NCBI GenBank assembly: GCA_035524275.1
Contig: DATKPC010000051.1
Location: 21,205 to 85,204, forward strand
DNA length: 64,000 nucleotides
Direction: 5' to 3'
From: DATKPC01 sp035524275
GTDB taxonomy: Bacteria > Pseudomonadota > Gammaproteobacteria > Burkholderiales > Burkholderiaceae_F
Translations under genes and position numbers: made by a program
The notes under the pieces: generated by a model
The model's input: only the letters and a program-made list of their open reading frames with translations
Database searches by the model: none
What the model was told of the DNA's origin: nothing
Shown: positions 1 through 7,605 of the stretch, piece after piece
Numbering within the stretch: the stretch's first letter is position 1
Layout: each line of letters starts with the position of its first letter

Positions 1-1
1 C

Positions 2-187
2 GAATCGGCCGACAAGGCCGGCGTCCAGTTGCTGATGCCGCGGCTGGGCGAGCCGGCCGAGCCCGCTCATGGCGAGCGGGCGACGCCCTGGTGGCGGCTC
101 GTCGACGCCGAATCGCCGGCGCCGCCGGCCACGCCGGATGCGACAGCCTCGCGCGTGCCGCGATCGATGCCCTGGCCGGTCGATTGA
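2..187 (+). CDS. C-terminal end of a possible MBL-fold metallo-hydrolase (partial)
   Basis: This reading frame enters from the left edge and ends at a TGA. The visible 61 residues contain a segment of the form LLMPRLGEP followed by a WWR motif. I associate that pattern with the C-terminus of MBL-fold (UlaG-like) hydrolases, in which a conserved 'PxxGEP...WWR' follows the last metal ligands. The tail after WWR is rich in Ala and Pro and looks unstructured. No catalytic residues lie inside the window, so the family call rests only on this tail and is weak. The 230 bases up to the next gene contain no other convincing coding frame. Confidence 0.4.
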   Translation, partial: ESADKAGVQLLMPRLGEPAEPAHGERATPWWRLVDAESPAPPATPDATASRVPRSMPWPVD

Positions 188-304
188 CCCCGGTCGACTT
201 CGTCGCGGTGGGGTTCGGACGCGCGGAAGTCACGCAATCCCGGCGTCGTCGCCCTCGATCCGGCCCATGCGGCGCACCAATTCCGTTGCCGAGCCCGATC
301 CGGT

Positions 305-332
305 GTTGGCGACCCGAATCATCCCTTACACT
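305..332 (+). promoter_or_regulatory. Possible sigma-70-like promoter for the OFA antiporter
   Basis: A TTGGCG hexamer at 305-310 and TACACT at 327-332 are separated by 16 bases, about 85 bases upstream of the antiporter start. The match is by eye only and the call is tentative. Confidence 0.3.
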
Positions 333-417
333 GGATGAGATAAGAGCAGCCGGCCACTAGCGAAGAGAACGGACGTTCAATAGGCAAAGCCGGACATATT
401 CACAAGGAGACAAGGTC

Positions 418-2088
418 ATGTCGATCACTGGCGCGACACCGGGGCGTGCTTCGCCCGACGAGGTCAAGGGGTTCCTGTCGAAGAAGCGAATCATCGCGGC
501 CCCCGGGTTCAATCGCTGGCTGGTGCCGCCGGCGGCGCTGGCGATCCATCTGTGCATTGGGATGGCGTACGGCTTCTCGGTGTTCTGGTTGCCATTGTCC
601 AAGGCGATCGGCATCAAGGAGCCGGTCAAGTGCGCCGCGGACGTCGGCTTCCTGCAGGAGCTGTTCGTCACGAATTGCGACTGGAAGATTTCGACGCTCG
701 GCTGGATGTACACGCTGTTCTTCGTGCTGCTGGGCAGCTCCGCCGCGATCTGGGGCGGCTGGCTGGAGCACGAGGGGCCGCGCAAGGCCGGCGTCGTGGC
801 CGCGTTGTGCTGGTGCGGCGGGATGCTGCTGTCGGCCGTCGGCGTGCACACGCACCAGTTCTGGCTGATGCTGCTCGGCTCCGGCGTCATCGGCGGGGTG
901 GGCCTCGGCCTCGGCTATATCTCGCCGGTCAGCACGCTGATCAAGTGGTTCCCGGATCGTCGCGGCATGGCCACCGGGATGGCGATCATGGGCTTCGGGG
1001 GTGGCGCGATGATCGGCTCGCCGCTGGCCGCCGAGTTGATGAAACACTTCGCGACGCCGACGAACGTCGGCGTCGAGCAGACGTTCATCGTGATGGCCAT
1101 CGTCTATTTCGTCTTCATGATGGGCGGAGCGCTGAGTTACCGCCTGCCGCCGACGGGCTGGTCGCCGGCGGGCTGGACGCCGCCCTCGACGCAGCAGGCG
1201 AACGTGATGATCACGCCGCACCACGTCCACGTGAAGAAGGTCTGGGGCATTCCGCAGTTCTGGCTCGTCTGGCTCGTGCTGACCATGAACGTCTCGGCCG
1301 GCATTGGCGTCATCGGGATGTCGAGCCCGATGCTGCAGGAAGTCTTCGGCGGCCATCTGATCGGCATCGAGAAGAAGTTCACGGAACTGGACAAGACGCA
1401 GCTCACGGCGATCGCCGGCGTCGCGGCCGGGTTCACGGCGCTGCTGAGCCTCTTCAACATCGGGGGCCGGTTCTTCTGGGCCAGCATCTCCGACAAGCTG
1501 GGCCGCAAGATGACGTATTTCGTCTTCTTCGTGCTCGGCGGCCTGCTTTACGCGAGCGTTCCCGCGAGCGCGGGTGCCGGCAACGAGATGCTCTTCGTCG
1601 GTGCGTTCTGCATCATCCTGAGCATGTACGGCGGCGGTTTTGCGACGGTCCCGGCGTACCTGGCGGACCTGTTCGGCACGCAGATGGTCGGCGCGATCCA
1701 TGGCCGCCTGCTGACGGCCTGGGCCACCGCCGGAATCGTCGGTCCGGTCGTCGTCAATTACATGCGCGACTACCAGATCGGCCTCGGGCTCCCGCGCGAG
1801 CAGGTCTACAACCAGACGATGTACATCCTCGTCGGGATGCTGGTGATCGGGTTCATCGCGAACCTCCTCGTGCGGCCCGTCGCCGAAAAGCACTTCATGA
1901 CCGCCGCGGAACTGGAAGACGAAAAGCGCCTCTCGCACGACAAGGAAGTCTCCGAGGCGGTCGGATTCCGGACGATGACGTTCCATGGCAGCAACCCGGT
2001 GCTGGTGATTGCGGCGTGGTCGGCGGTCGGCATACCGCTCGCCTGGGGCGTCTACCGCACGATGGTCGCGGTCGCGAAGATCTTCTGA
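418..2088 (+). CDS. OFA-family MFS antiporter (oxalate/formate type)
   Basis: This 556-residue inner-membrane transporter belongs to the oxalate/formate antiporter branch of the major facilitator superfamily. It shows the expected hydrophobic segments. It has the family-like N-terminus (GFNRWLVPPAALAIHLCIGM) and a glycine-rich loop (MGFGGGAMIGSPLA, around residues 194-207). An MFS motif-A-like GGRFFWASISDKLGRK lies between the sixth and seventh membrane segments. The start is well supported by AAGGAGA about 8 bases upstream. The family exchanges small carboxylates such as oxalate and formate. Formate dehydrogenase genes lie about 3.7 kb downstream, so I infer formate or oxalate traffic, but the substrate cannot be read from the sequence. 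The loop between residues 75 and 85 (KCAADVGFLQELFVTNCDW) is longer than in the minimal family members I recall. Confidence 0.88.
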   Translation: MSITGATPGRASPDEVKGFLSKKRIIAAPGFNRWLVPPAALAIHLCIGMAYGFSVFWLPLSKAIGIKEPVKCAADVGFLQELFVTNCDWKISTLGWMYTLFFVLLGSSAAIWGGWLEHEGPRKAGVVAALCWCGGMLLSAVGVHTHQFWLMLLGSGVIGGVGLGLGYISPVSTLIKWFPDRRGMATGMAIMGFGGGAMIGSPLAAELMKHFATPTNVGVEQTFIVMAIVYFVFMMGGALSYRLPPTGWSPAGWTPPSTQQANVMITPHHVHVKKVWGIPQFWLVWLVLTMNVSAGIGVIGMSSPMLQEVFGGHLIGIEKKFTELDKTQLTAIAGVAAGFTALLSLFNIGGRFFWASISDKLGRKMTYFVFFVLGGLLYASVPASAGAGNEMLFVGAFCIILSMYGGGFATVPAYLADLFGTQMVGAIHGRLLTAWATAGIVGPVVVNYMRDYQIGLGLPREQVYNQTMYILVGMLVIGFIANLLVRPVAEKHFMTAAELEDEKRLSHDKEVSEAVGFRTMTFHGSNPVLVIAAWSAVGIPLAWGVYRTMVAVAKIF

Positions 2089-2155
2089 GCGCGGCGGCTC
2101 GTCGTCGGCAGCGGCACTGCGGTGCGGGCGTGGCGTCGCGCCAGGAGGGGTTCAC

Positions 2156-2626
2156 GTGAGCGGCAGCGACAGCGAAGCCTGGAAGCACGACGGCGTGCGC
2201 GTGATCCCGGGCGACCGGCTCGACCCGAATACCGCGCAGACGCCCGGGATGGATCGGCAGGCGGCGATCACGTTCGCGCGGGTCGGTGCTCGAAAGCTGT
2301 GGGCCGGCACGGTGCACATCCATCCGAACGCGAAGACCGGGGCGCACCACCACGGTCCGCTGGAGAGCGTGATCTACGTGGTCAAGGGTCACGCGCGGAT
2401 GCGGTGGGGCGAGCGCCTGCAGTTCACGGCGGAGGCGGGCCCGGGCGACTTCATCTACGTGCCGCCCTTCGTTCCGCACCAGGAGATCAACGCCAGCCGC
2501 GCCGAGACGCTCGAGTGCGTTCTCGTGCGCAGTGACGGCGACGCGGTCGCGATCAACCTGGACATCGATCCGGCCGAGCCGCCGGAGGACGTCCCGTGGA
2601 TCGATCCGACGCATCCTGCGGATTGA
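2156..2626 (+). CDS. Single-domain cupin protein
   Basis: This is a 156-residue small beta-barrel protein. The cupin metal-binding motif 1 is visible as HIHPNAKTGAHHHGPLESVIYV (first part GAHHHGPLE, about residues 60-68). Motif 2 is a GPGDFIYVPPFVPHQEIN segment near residue 100. The His cluster, Glu and later His match the usual Fe/Mn ligand set. The reading frame could extend upstream into the antiporter gene. I place the start at a GTG preceded by AGGAGGGG, which gives normal cupin length. It is in the same direction as the antiporter, 67 bases downstream, so it may be co-transcribed. Its substrate is unknown. The strong cupin pattern makes the fold secure but not the function. Confidence 0.82.
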   Translation: MSGSDSEAWKHDGVRVIPGDRLDPNTAQTPGMDRQAAITFARVGARKLWAGTVHIHPNAKTGAHHHGPLESVIYVVKGHARMRWGERLQFTAEAGPGDFIYVPPFVPHQEINASRAETLECVLVRSDGDAVAINLDIDPAEPPEDVPWIDPTHPAD

Positions 2627-2644
2627 TGTCCGAAGCGACGAATT

Positions 2645-2667
2645 GCCGGTGGCTGGCGGGTTTTTTT
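2645..2667 (+). terminator. Possible intrinsic terminator after the cupin gene
   Basis: A five-pair stem (GCCGG with CTGGC, one G-T pair, three-base loop) is followed by GGG and a run of seven T. It sits 19 bases after the cupin stop codon. The stem is short, so efficiency is uncertain. Confidence 0.45.
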
Positions 2668-2751
2668 CACGCCGCGAAACAGCGCCTCGTCCCTTAACCT
2701 CGAAAAATGGCCGCCGGAGGAGCGCGGCCGGCCGATCGATCGAGGGACGCG

Positions 2752-4194
2752 GTGAACGAAGCGGTGGCGAGGCAGCGTGGGCTGAACGAGTACGACAAGT
2801 CGGTCCTGTTCGGGATTGCGGCGGCGTTCGCGGCGGCAGGCATCTATGGCGCGATCTATGGCGCCATCGTGCTGGTCGCGGTGGTTGGCGGCGCGCTGGC
2901 CGCAGCGGCGCTGGTCGTGGCCCTGGTGTCGAAAGGGGGAACCGCGAGCCAGGTCGGCTTGCCCGTGATCGGGATGGCCGAGGTCGCGCTGCTGATCCAC
3001 GCGGCGCGCGGCCACGCGGAAGCGCATTTCGCGGTCTTTGCCTTCCTGGCGATCCTGGTCGCCTATCGGCGCGTGCTGCCGATCCTCGTCGGCGCCCTGG
3101 CGATCGCCGTCCACCACCTGAGCTTCAACTACTTCCAGCAGTGGGCCTGGGGGCCGGTCTGCTTCCTCGAACCGAGCCTGATGCGGGTCTTCGAGCACGC
3201 CGCCTACGTGATCGTCGAGGCCATCGTGCTCGTTCACCTGGCGGTCCGCGCGCGCGGCGAATTCCAGGCGTCGGCGGAATTGGCCGACGTGGCGGCCGAC
3301 ATGGTGCGGCACGACGGCACGGTCGACCTCGCGATCGCGAAACGGAACATCGAGTCGCCGGTGGCCGCGGAACTCGCCGGCGCGCTGCGGCGCATCGGCG
3401 AGATGATCGGCCACGCGCGGATCGCCTCCGACGCGATCCGGGCTGAAGCCCGCGAGATCGCCACCTCGAACGAATCGCTGAACGAGCGGACGACCCGGGC
3501 CGCCGAGGGCCTGCAGCACATCGTCGCCGGGATCCAGGGCGTGTCCTCGGCGATGCGGGATACGTCGGACGTCGCGCGCAGCGCAACGCGGCTCGCCGAC
3601 AGCGCGTCGAGCACCGCCGAGGAAGGCGGCAAGGCCGTCGGCCAGGTCATCAACAACATGACGCGGATCCAGCAGTCGAGCCAGAGGATCAACGAGATCA
3701 TCGGCGTCATCGACGGCATCGCCTTCCAGACCAACATCCTCGCGTTGAACGCCGCGGTCGAGGCGGCGCGGGCGGGCGAGCAGGGGCGCGGGTTCGCGGT
3801 CGTGGCGAGCGAAGTGCGGAGCCTCGCGAAGCGCAGCGCCGAGGCCGCGCGCGAGATCACGCACCTGATCACCGCGAGCGTGCAGCAGGTCGAGGAGGGC
3901 GGCGTCCTTGTCGCATCGGCCGGACAGACGATCGACCGGGTCGTCGCCCAGGTGCGCGAGGTCGCGGACTACATCCAGCAGATCATGCGGACCACCGCGG
4001 AGAACGTCGCCAGCTTCGAGCGGATCGACGGCGCGGTGGTCAACCTCGACAACGGCACGCAGCAGAATGCCGCGCTGGTCGAGAATCTCGCCGCCGCGAC
4101 CGAATCGATGCGTGCGCAGGCCGAACAGTTGGCGACGTCGCTGAGGTACTTCCACGTCGACGACATCGCGACGCCGGTCCCGTCCGGCGGCTGA
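2752..4194 (+). CDS. Methyl-accepting chemotaxis protein with multi-pass membrane sensor
   Basis: This transmembrane chemoreceptor signals to CheA/CheW. The N-terminal ~165 residues form several membrane segments, including the HFAVFAFLAILVAYR and AVHHLSFNYFQQWAWGP motifs typical of receptors with an integral-membrane rather than periplasmic sensor. The cytoplasmic coiled coil carries the highly conserved hairpin tip (IAFQTNILALNAAVEAARAG, then GRGFAVVASEVRSLAKRS). There is no C-terminal NWETF-type CheR/CheB tether. A start at ATG 2707 is possible, but it lacks a ribosome binding site. GTG 2752 follows GAGGGA at a normal distance, so I prefer it. The ligand is unknown. Its position beside formate-related genes is suggestive only. 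Confidence 0.88.
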   Translation: MNEAVARQRGLNEYDKSVLFGIAAAFAAAGIYGAIYGAIVLVAVVGGALAAAALVVALVSKGGTASQVGLPVIGMAEVALLIHAARGHAEAHFAVFAFLAILVAYRRVLPILVGALAIAVHHLSFNYFQQWAWGPVCFLEPSLMRVFEHAAYVIVEAIVLVHLAVRARGEFQASAELADVAADMVRHDGTVDLAIAKRNIESPVAAELAGALRRIGEMIGHARIASDAIRAEAREIATSNESLNERTTRAAEGLQHIVAGIQGVSSAMRDTSDVARSATRLADSASSTAEEGGKAVGQVINNMTRIQQSSQRINEIIGVIDGIAFQTNILALNAAVEAARAGEQGRGFAVVASEVRSLAKRSAEAAREITHLITASVQQVEEGGVLVASAGQTIDRVVAQVREVADYIQQIMRTTAENVASFERIDGAVVNLDNGTQQNAALVENLAAATESMRAQAEQLATSLRYFHVDDIATPVPSGG

Positions 4195-4338
4195 GATGCC
4201 GCTGGCGCGACGCGGGGCGCCGACGTAAGCCCCTGCGGCCCTATCGGCTTCGTCGTTTTCTCGGCGTGGCGTACGGCGTTCTCGCGGCCTCGGCCCTCCG
4301 GTACGATCAGCGCTCCCCACGCAAAGGCTCGCGAGCGC

Positions 4339-5064
4339 GTGTCGACCCGCCACACGATGACCCTCGACCGCGCGGCGACGCGTCGCGGCGGCATGCGGCG
4401 CGCGATCGTGCGCGGGCTGCGGATGGCCATGCTGAGCTACGCCGCGCTGCTGCCGATGCAGCGGCCGGCTGCGGCCGCGAGCGTGTCGTGCGACTTCCAC
4501 GGCATCGGCGTCGGGGACGCCGCGACGCCGCAGGACATCATGGCGGCGTTCGGCATCGATCGATACCGGTTGAATCCGCCGGCGCCGCTGCCGGACTATC
4601 GGCGCCAGCTGGCGCAGGAATATGGTGCCGCCGCCGCCGACGCCCTCGATCACTGGAGAATGGGCCCGGCCTGCGACGCATCGGCGTGCCGGATTCCCTA
4701 TGGCGTGGTCATCGGTCCCGACCAGACGCCGGTCGGCGTCGTGGTCGCGTTGCGCGACGGGCACGTCGATGGGATCGACGTGTCGATCAGCCAGGCCTCG
4801 TGGGACGAACTGCAGCAACTGGCGCGCTCGACGTACGGTGACGACTGGCGCGTCGACGATGATCCGCAATTCGTCGTCGCCGACGCGGCGTCCGGCAATT
4901 CGGTGACCGTGCGCCGCGTCGACATGCGACATGCGACCGGTGGGACGAATCCGCGGACCCGGGATTCATGCGGCATCCGGGCGACGAACTACGACCTGCC
5001 GGTGATGCATCACGATCCCGCCGGGCCGTACCAGGCGCTGCTGTCGATCCGGCGTTCGCCGTAG
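4339..5064 (+). CDS. Exported protein of unknown function
   Basis: This protein has about 240 residues. An arginine-rich start is followed by a hydrophobic stretch (about MAMLSYAALLPMQ) and an Ala-rich AAAA cleavage-like site before SVSCDFHGIG, so a Sec signal peptide is likely. The mature part is acidic with four cysteines that could form disulfides (in CDFHG, ACDASACR and DSCGIR). I do not recognise a family. The GTG at 4339 is used here; an internal ATG at 4357 or 4393 would still keep the signal peptide. It stands alone between the chemoreceptor and the convergent mobA, which is separated by only 9 bases, so the two transcripts end facing each other. Confidence 0.6.
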   Translation: MSTRHTMTLDRAATRRGGMRRAIVRGLRMAMLSYAALLPMQRPAAAASVSCDFHGIGVGDAATPQDIMAAFGIDRYRLNPPAPLPDYRRQLAQEYGAAAADALDHWRMGPACDASACRIPYGVVIGPDQTPVGVVVALRDGHVDGIDVSISQASWDELQQLARSTYGDDWRVDDDPQFVVADAASGNSVTVRRVDMRHATGGTNPRTRDSCGIRATNYDLPVMHHDPAGPYQALLSIRRSP

Positions 5065-5073
5065 GCCGGCCGT

Positions 5074-5679
5074 TCACGCCTCGCGCGGCATCTGCTCCAG
5101 CGTCCGCAATTCGTCGATCGTATTGGCATTGAAGAACGCCGCGGCGTCGTCGAACATCACATCGACGCAGCCGTTGCGCTGCAGCCAGGACTCGATTCGG
5201 CGGCCACCCGCCGCGAGGAAGGCCGACAGGTCGGCGCCGAGCGACCGTCGCAACAGGCAGAACACCGACTGCCGCCGGCGTTGCCCCTCCTCGACCGTGA
5301 CCGCGACCGCAGCCGGCGCGGCGCCTATCGCGCCCGCAAGTCGCGCGACCAGGTCGCGCGGGAATCGCGGCGTGTCGCATGGCACCGTCGCCAGCCATTC
5401 GGTGTCGCAGTGCAGCAGACCCGCGAGGATGCCCGCGAGCGGGCCGGAGAATTCGCCGTCGGCGTCGGACCAGACCGGGACGCCGAGCTGCGCGTACACG
5501 TCGAGGTGGCGATTCGCGTTGACGAGCAGCGGCCCGACCTGAGGGGCGAGGCGCCGCAACGCCAGCTCGACGAGCGATTCGCCATCGAGCCGTTGAAGTC
5601 CCTTGTCGACGCCCCCCATCCGGCTGCCGCGGCCGCCGGCCAGCACGATGCCGGTGATGTCGGGGGGAACGAGGTGCAT
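5074..5679 (-). CDS. mobA: Molybdenum cofactor guanylyltransferase MobA
   Basis: This 201-residue cytoplasmic enzyme transfers GMP to molybdopterin to make the bis-MGD cofactor used by enzymes of the DMSO-reductase type. The N-terminal nucleotide-binding loop ITGIVLAGGRGSRMGGVDKGL is the hallmark of MobA, and ATVPCDTPRFP follows near residue 100, where the family has its conserved PCDxP. Length matches the family. The frame stays open upstream, and starts at 5703 or 5754 are possible. I chose the ATG 5679 because it gives the canonical spacing to the LAGG loop, with an AAGG upstream. It is transcribed divergently from the formate dehydrogenase genes, which need this cofactor. Confidence 0.92.
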   Translation of the reverse strand: MHLVPPDITGIVLAGGRGSRMGGVDKGLQRLDGESLVELALRRLAPQVGPLLVNANRHLDVYAQLGVPVWSDADGEFSGPLAGILAGLLHCDTEWLATVPCDTPRFPRDLVARLAGAIGAAPAAVAVTVEEGQRRRQSVFCLLRRSLGADLSAFLAAGGRRIESWLQRNGCVDVMFDDAAAFFNANTIDELRTLEQMPREA

Positions 5680-5783
5680 CGGGCGCGTCGACCTTGGTGA
5701 CATGAGGCGAATTGCAGGCGACCGTCGATGCCGCGAAGCGGCGGCCGCCGGCATCGATATGATAGATTGGTCGCATCGAGCGC

Positions 5784-7604
5784 GTGCTCCGCGCCGCCAC
5801 CGATCGATCGATGACCGTGACGAGCCGCTCCACGACGACCGAGGCGATACCGATCGCCACGGAAGAGTCGCTACGACGCCAGCGGCGCCGCAACAGCAAG
5901 CTGAAGGGCCGGCAGCCGGACCCCGCGGCGATCGCCGACGTGCGACGACTGATCGGTGCCGGGCCGCATCGTCGCGACCTGCTGATCGAGAACCTGCACA
6001 AGCTCAACGACGCGTGGCGCGGCTTGCACGAGCGCCATCTTGTCGCGCTGGCGCGCGAGATGCAGATTCCGATGGCGGAGGTCTACGAGGTCGCGACCTT
6101 CTATCACCATTTCGAAGTGCTCCGCGGTGACGACGCGCCGGCCGCGCTGACGGTGCGTGTCTGCGACGGACTGTCGTGCACGCTCGCTGGTGCGCAGGAC
6201 CTGCTGCGGCGCCTGCCGTCGCTGCTCGGCCAGGACGTCCGCGTCGTCGCGGCGCCGTGCGTCGGTCGATGCGAGCAGGCTCCGGTCGCGGTCGTCGGCC
6301 AGGCGCCGGTGGCGCGCGCGGATGTCGCCGCGGTGCAGGGTGCCGTAGTCGCCGCCGAGGTCGAGCATCCGACGGCGCGCGACGACGCACAGTTCGACGC
6401 CGCGGCGCAGGCGCCGGCGGCGATCACGACGCCGCTCGCCTCGATCGCGCCGGGCTACGTCGGCTACGACGCGTATCGCGCGCGCGGCGGCTATCGTCTC
6501 GCCGCCGCCGTGGCCTGCGGCGCGACGCCGCCGGATGCGGTGCTGAAGGCGATGTCGGATTCCGGGCTGCGCGGCTTGGGCGGCGCCGGGTTTCCGGCCG
6601 GTCGCAAATGGTCGATCGTGCGCGAGCAGCCGGCCCCGCGCGTGATGGCCGTCAACATCGACGAAGGCGAGCCCGGGACGTTCAAGGACCGAACCTACCT
6701 GGAACGCGACCCGCACCGATTCCTCGAAGGCATGCTGGTCGCCGCCATCGTCGTGGGCATCGAGGCCTGCTATCTCTACCTGCGCGACGAGTACCACGGT
6801 TGTCGCGCGATCCTCGCCGACGAGCTGGCGCGCTTGCAGTCCGATCCGCCGTTCCCGTTGCCGCGGCTCGAACTGCGGCGCGGCGCCGGCGCCTATATCT
6901 GCGGCGAGGAATCGGCGATGATCGAGAGCATCGAGGGCAAGCGCGGCGAGCCGCGGATGCGCCCACCGTACATCGCGCAGATCGGCCTGTTCGGCCGGCC
7001 GACGCTCGAGCACAACCTCGAGACGCTGTATTGGGTCCGCGACATCGTCGAGCGCGGCGCGGCGTGGTTCGCCGGCTTCGGTCGCCACGGGCGCCACGGG
7101 CTGCGCTCGTACAGTGTCAGCGGCCGCGTCCGCGAGCCGGGCGTGAAGCTCGCCCCCGCAGGCATCACGCTGCGCGAACTGGTCGACGAGTTCTGCGGCG
7201 GCATGGCCGACGGCCATGAGCTGTACGCCTACCTGCCGGGCGGCGCCTCCGGCGGCATCCTGCCGGCGCGCCTCGCCGACGTGCCGCTCGACTTCGACAC
7301 GTTGCAGCCGCACGGCTGCTTCATCGGGTCGGCCGCCGTCATCGTGCTGGGCCGGCACGATCGCGCGCGCGATGCCGCGCTCAACATGATGCGGTTCTTC
7401 GAGCATGAAAGCTGCGGCCAGTGCACGCCATGCCGCGTCGGGACGCGCAAGGCCGCGACCCTGATGGAAGCGGCGAGCTGGGACCACGCGACGCTCGAGG
7501 ATCTCAACCGCGTGATGGTCGACGCCTCGATCTGCGGCCTCGGCCAGGCGGCGCCGAATCCGGTCCGCAGCGTGCAGAAGTATTTTCCGGACGAGGTGGC
7601 CTGA
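5784..7604 (+). CDS. NAD-dependent formate dehydrogenase, fused gamma-beta subunit (NuoE+NuoF type)
   Basis: This 606-residue diaphorase subunit passes electrons from the catalytic subunit to NAD+. The first ~190 residues are a NuoE/FdsG thioredoxin-like [2Fe-2S] domain with cysteines at about 127, 132, 159 and 163 (CDGLSC and CVGRC). The rest is NuoF/FdsB. It has the GLGGAGFPAGRKW NADH site near residue 265, the YICGEESAMIESIEGKRGEP FMN region, and a [4Fe-4S] site SCGQCTPCR plus a last Cys in SICGLGQ. The same fusion is known in the tungsten-containing FDH1 beta subunit of Methylobacterium extorquens. The annotated start is GTG; an ATG nine codons in is also possible. The stop lies one base before the alpha-subunit ATG, so the two are surely co-translated. 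Confidence 0.92.
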   Translation: MLRAATDRSMTVTSRSTTTEAIPIATEESLRRQRRRNSKLKGRQPDPAAIADVRRLIGAGPHRRDLLIENLHKLNDAWRGLHERHLVALAREMQIPMAEVYEVATFYHHFEVLRGDDAPAALTVRVCDGLSCTLAGAQDLLRRLPSLLGQDVRVVAAPCVGRCEQAPVAVVGQAPVARADVAAVQGAVVAAEVEHPTARDDAQFDAAAQAPAAITTPLASIAPGYVGYDAYRARGGYRLAAAVACGATPPDAVLKAMSDSGLRGLGGAGFPAGRKWSIVREQPAPRVMAVNIDEGEPGTFKDRTYLERDPHRFLEGMLVAAIVVGIEACYLYLRDEYHGCRAILADELARLQSDPPFPLPRLELRRGAGAYICGEESAMIESIEGKRGEPRMRPPYIAQIGLFGRPTLEHNLETLYWVRDIVERGAAWFAGFGRHGRHGLRSYSVSGRVREPGVKLAPAGITLRELVDEFCGGMADGHELYAYLPGGASGGILPARLADVPLDFDTLQPHGCFIGSAAVIVLGRHDRARDAALNMMRFFEHESCGQCTPCRVGTRKAATLMEAASWDHATLEDLNRVMVDASICGLGQAAPNPVRSVQKYFPDEVA

Positions 7605-7605
7605 A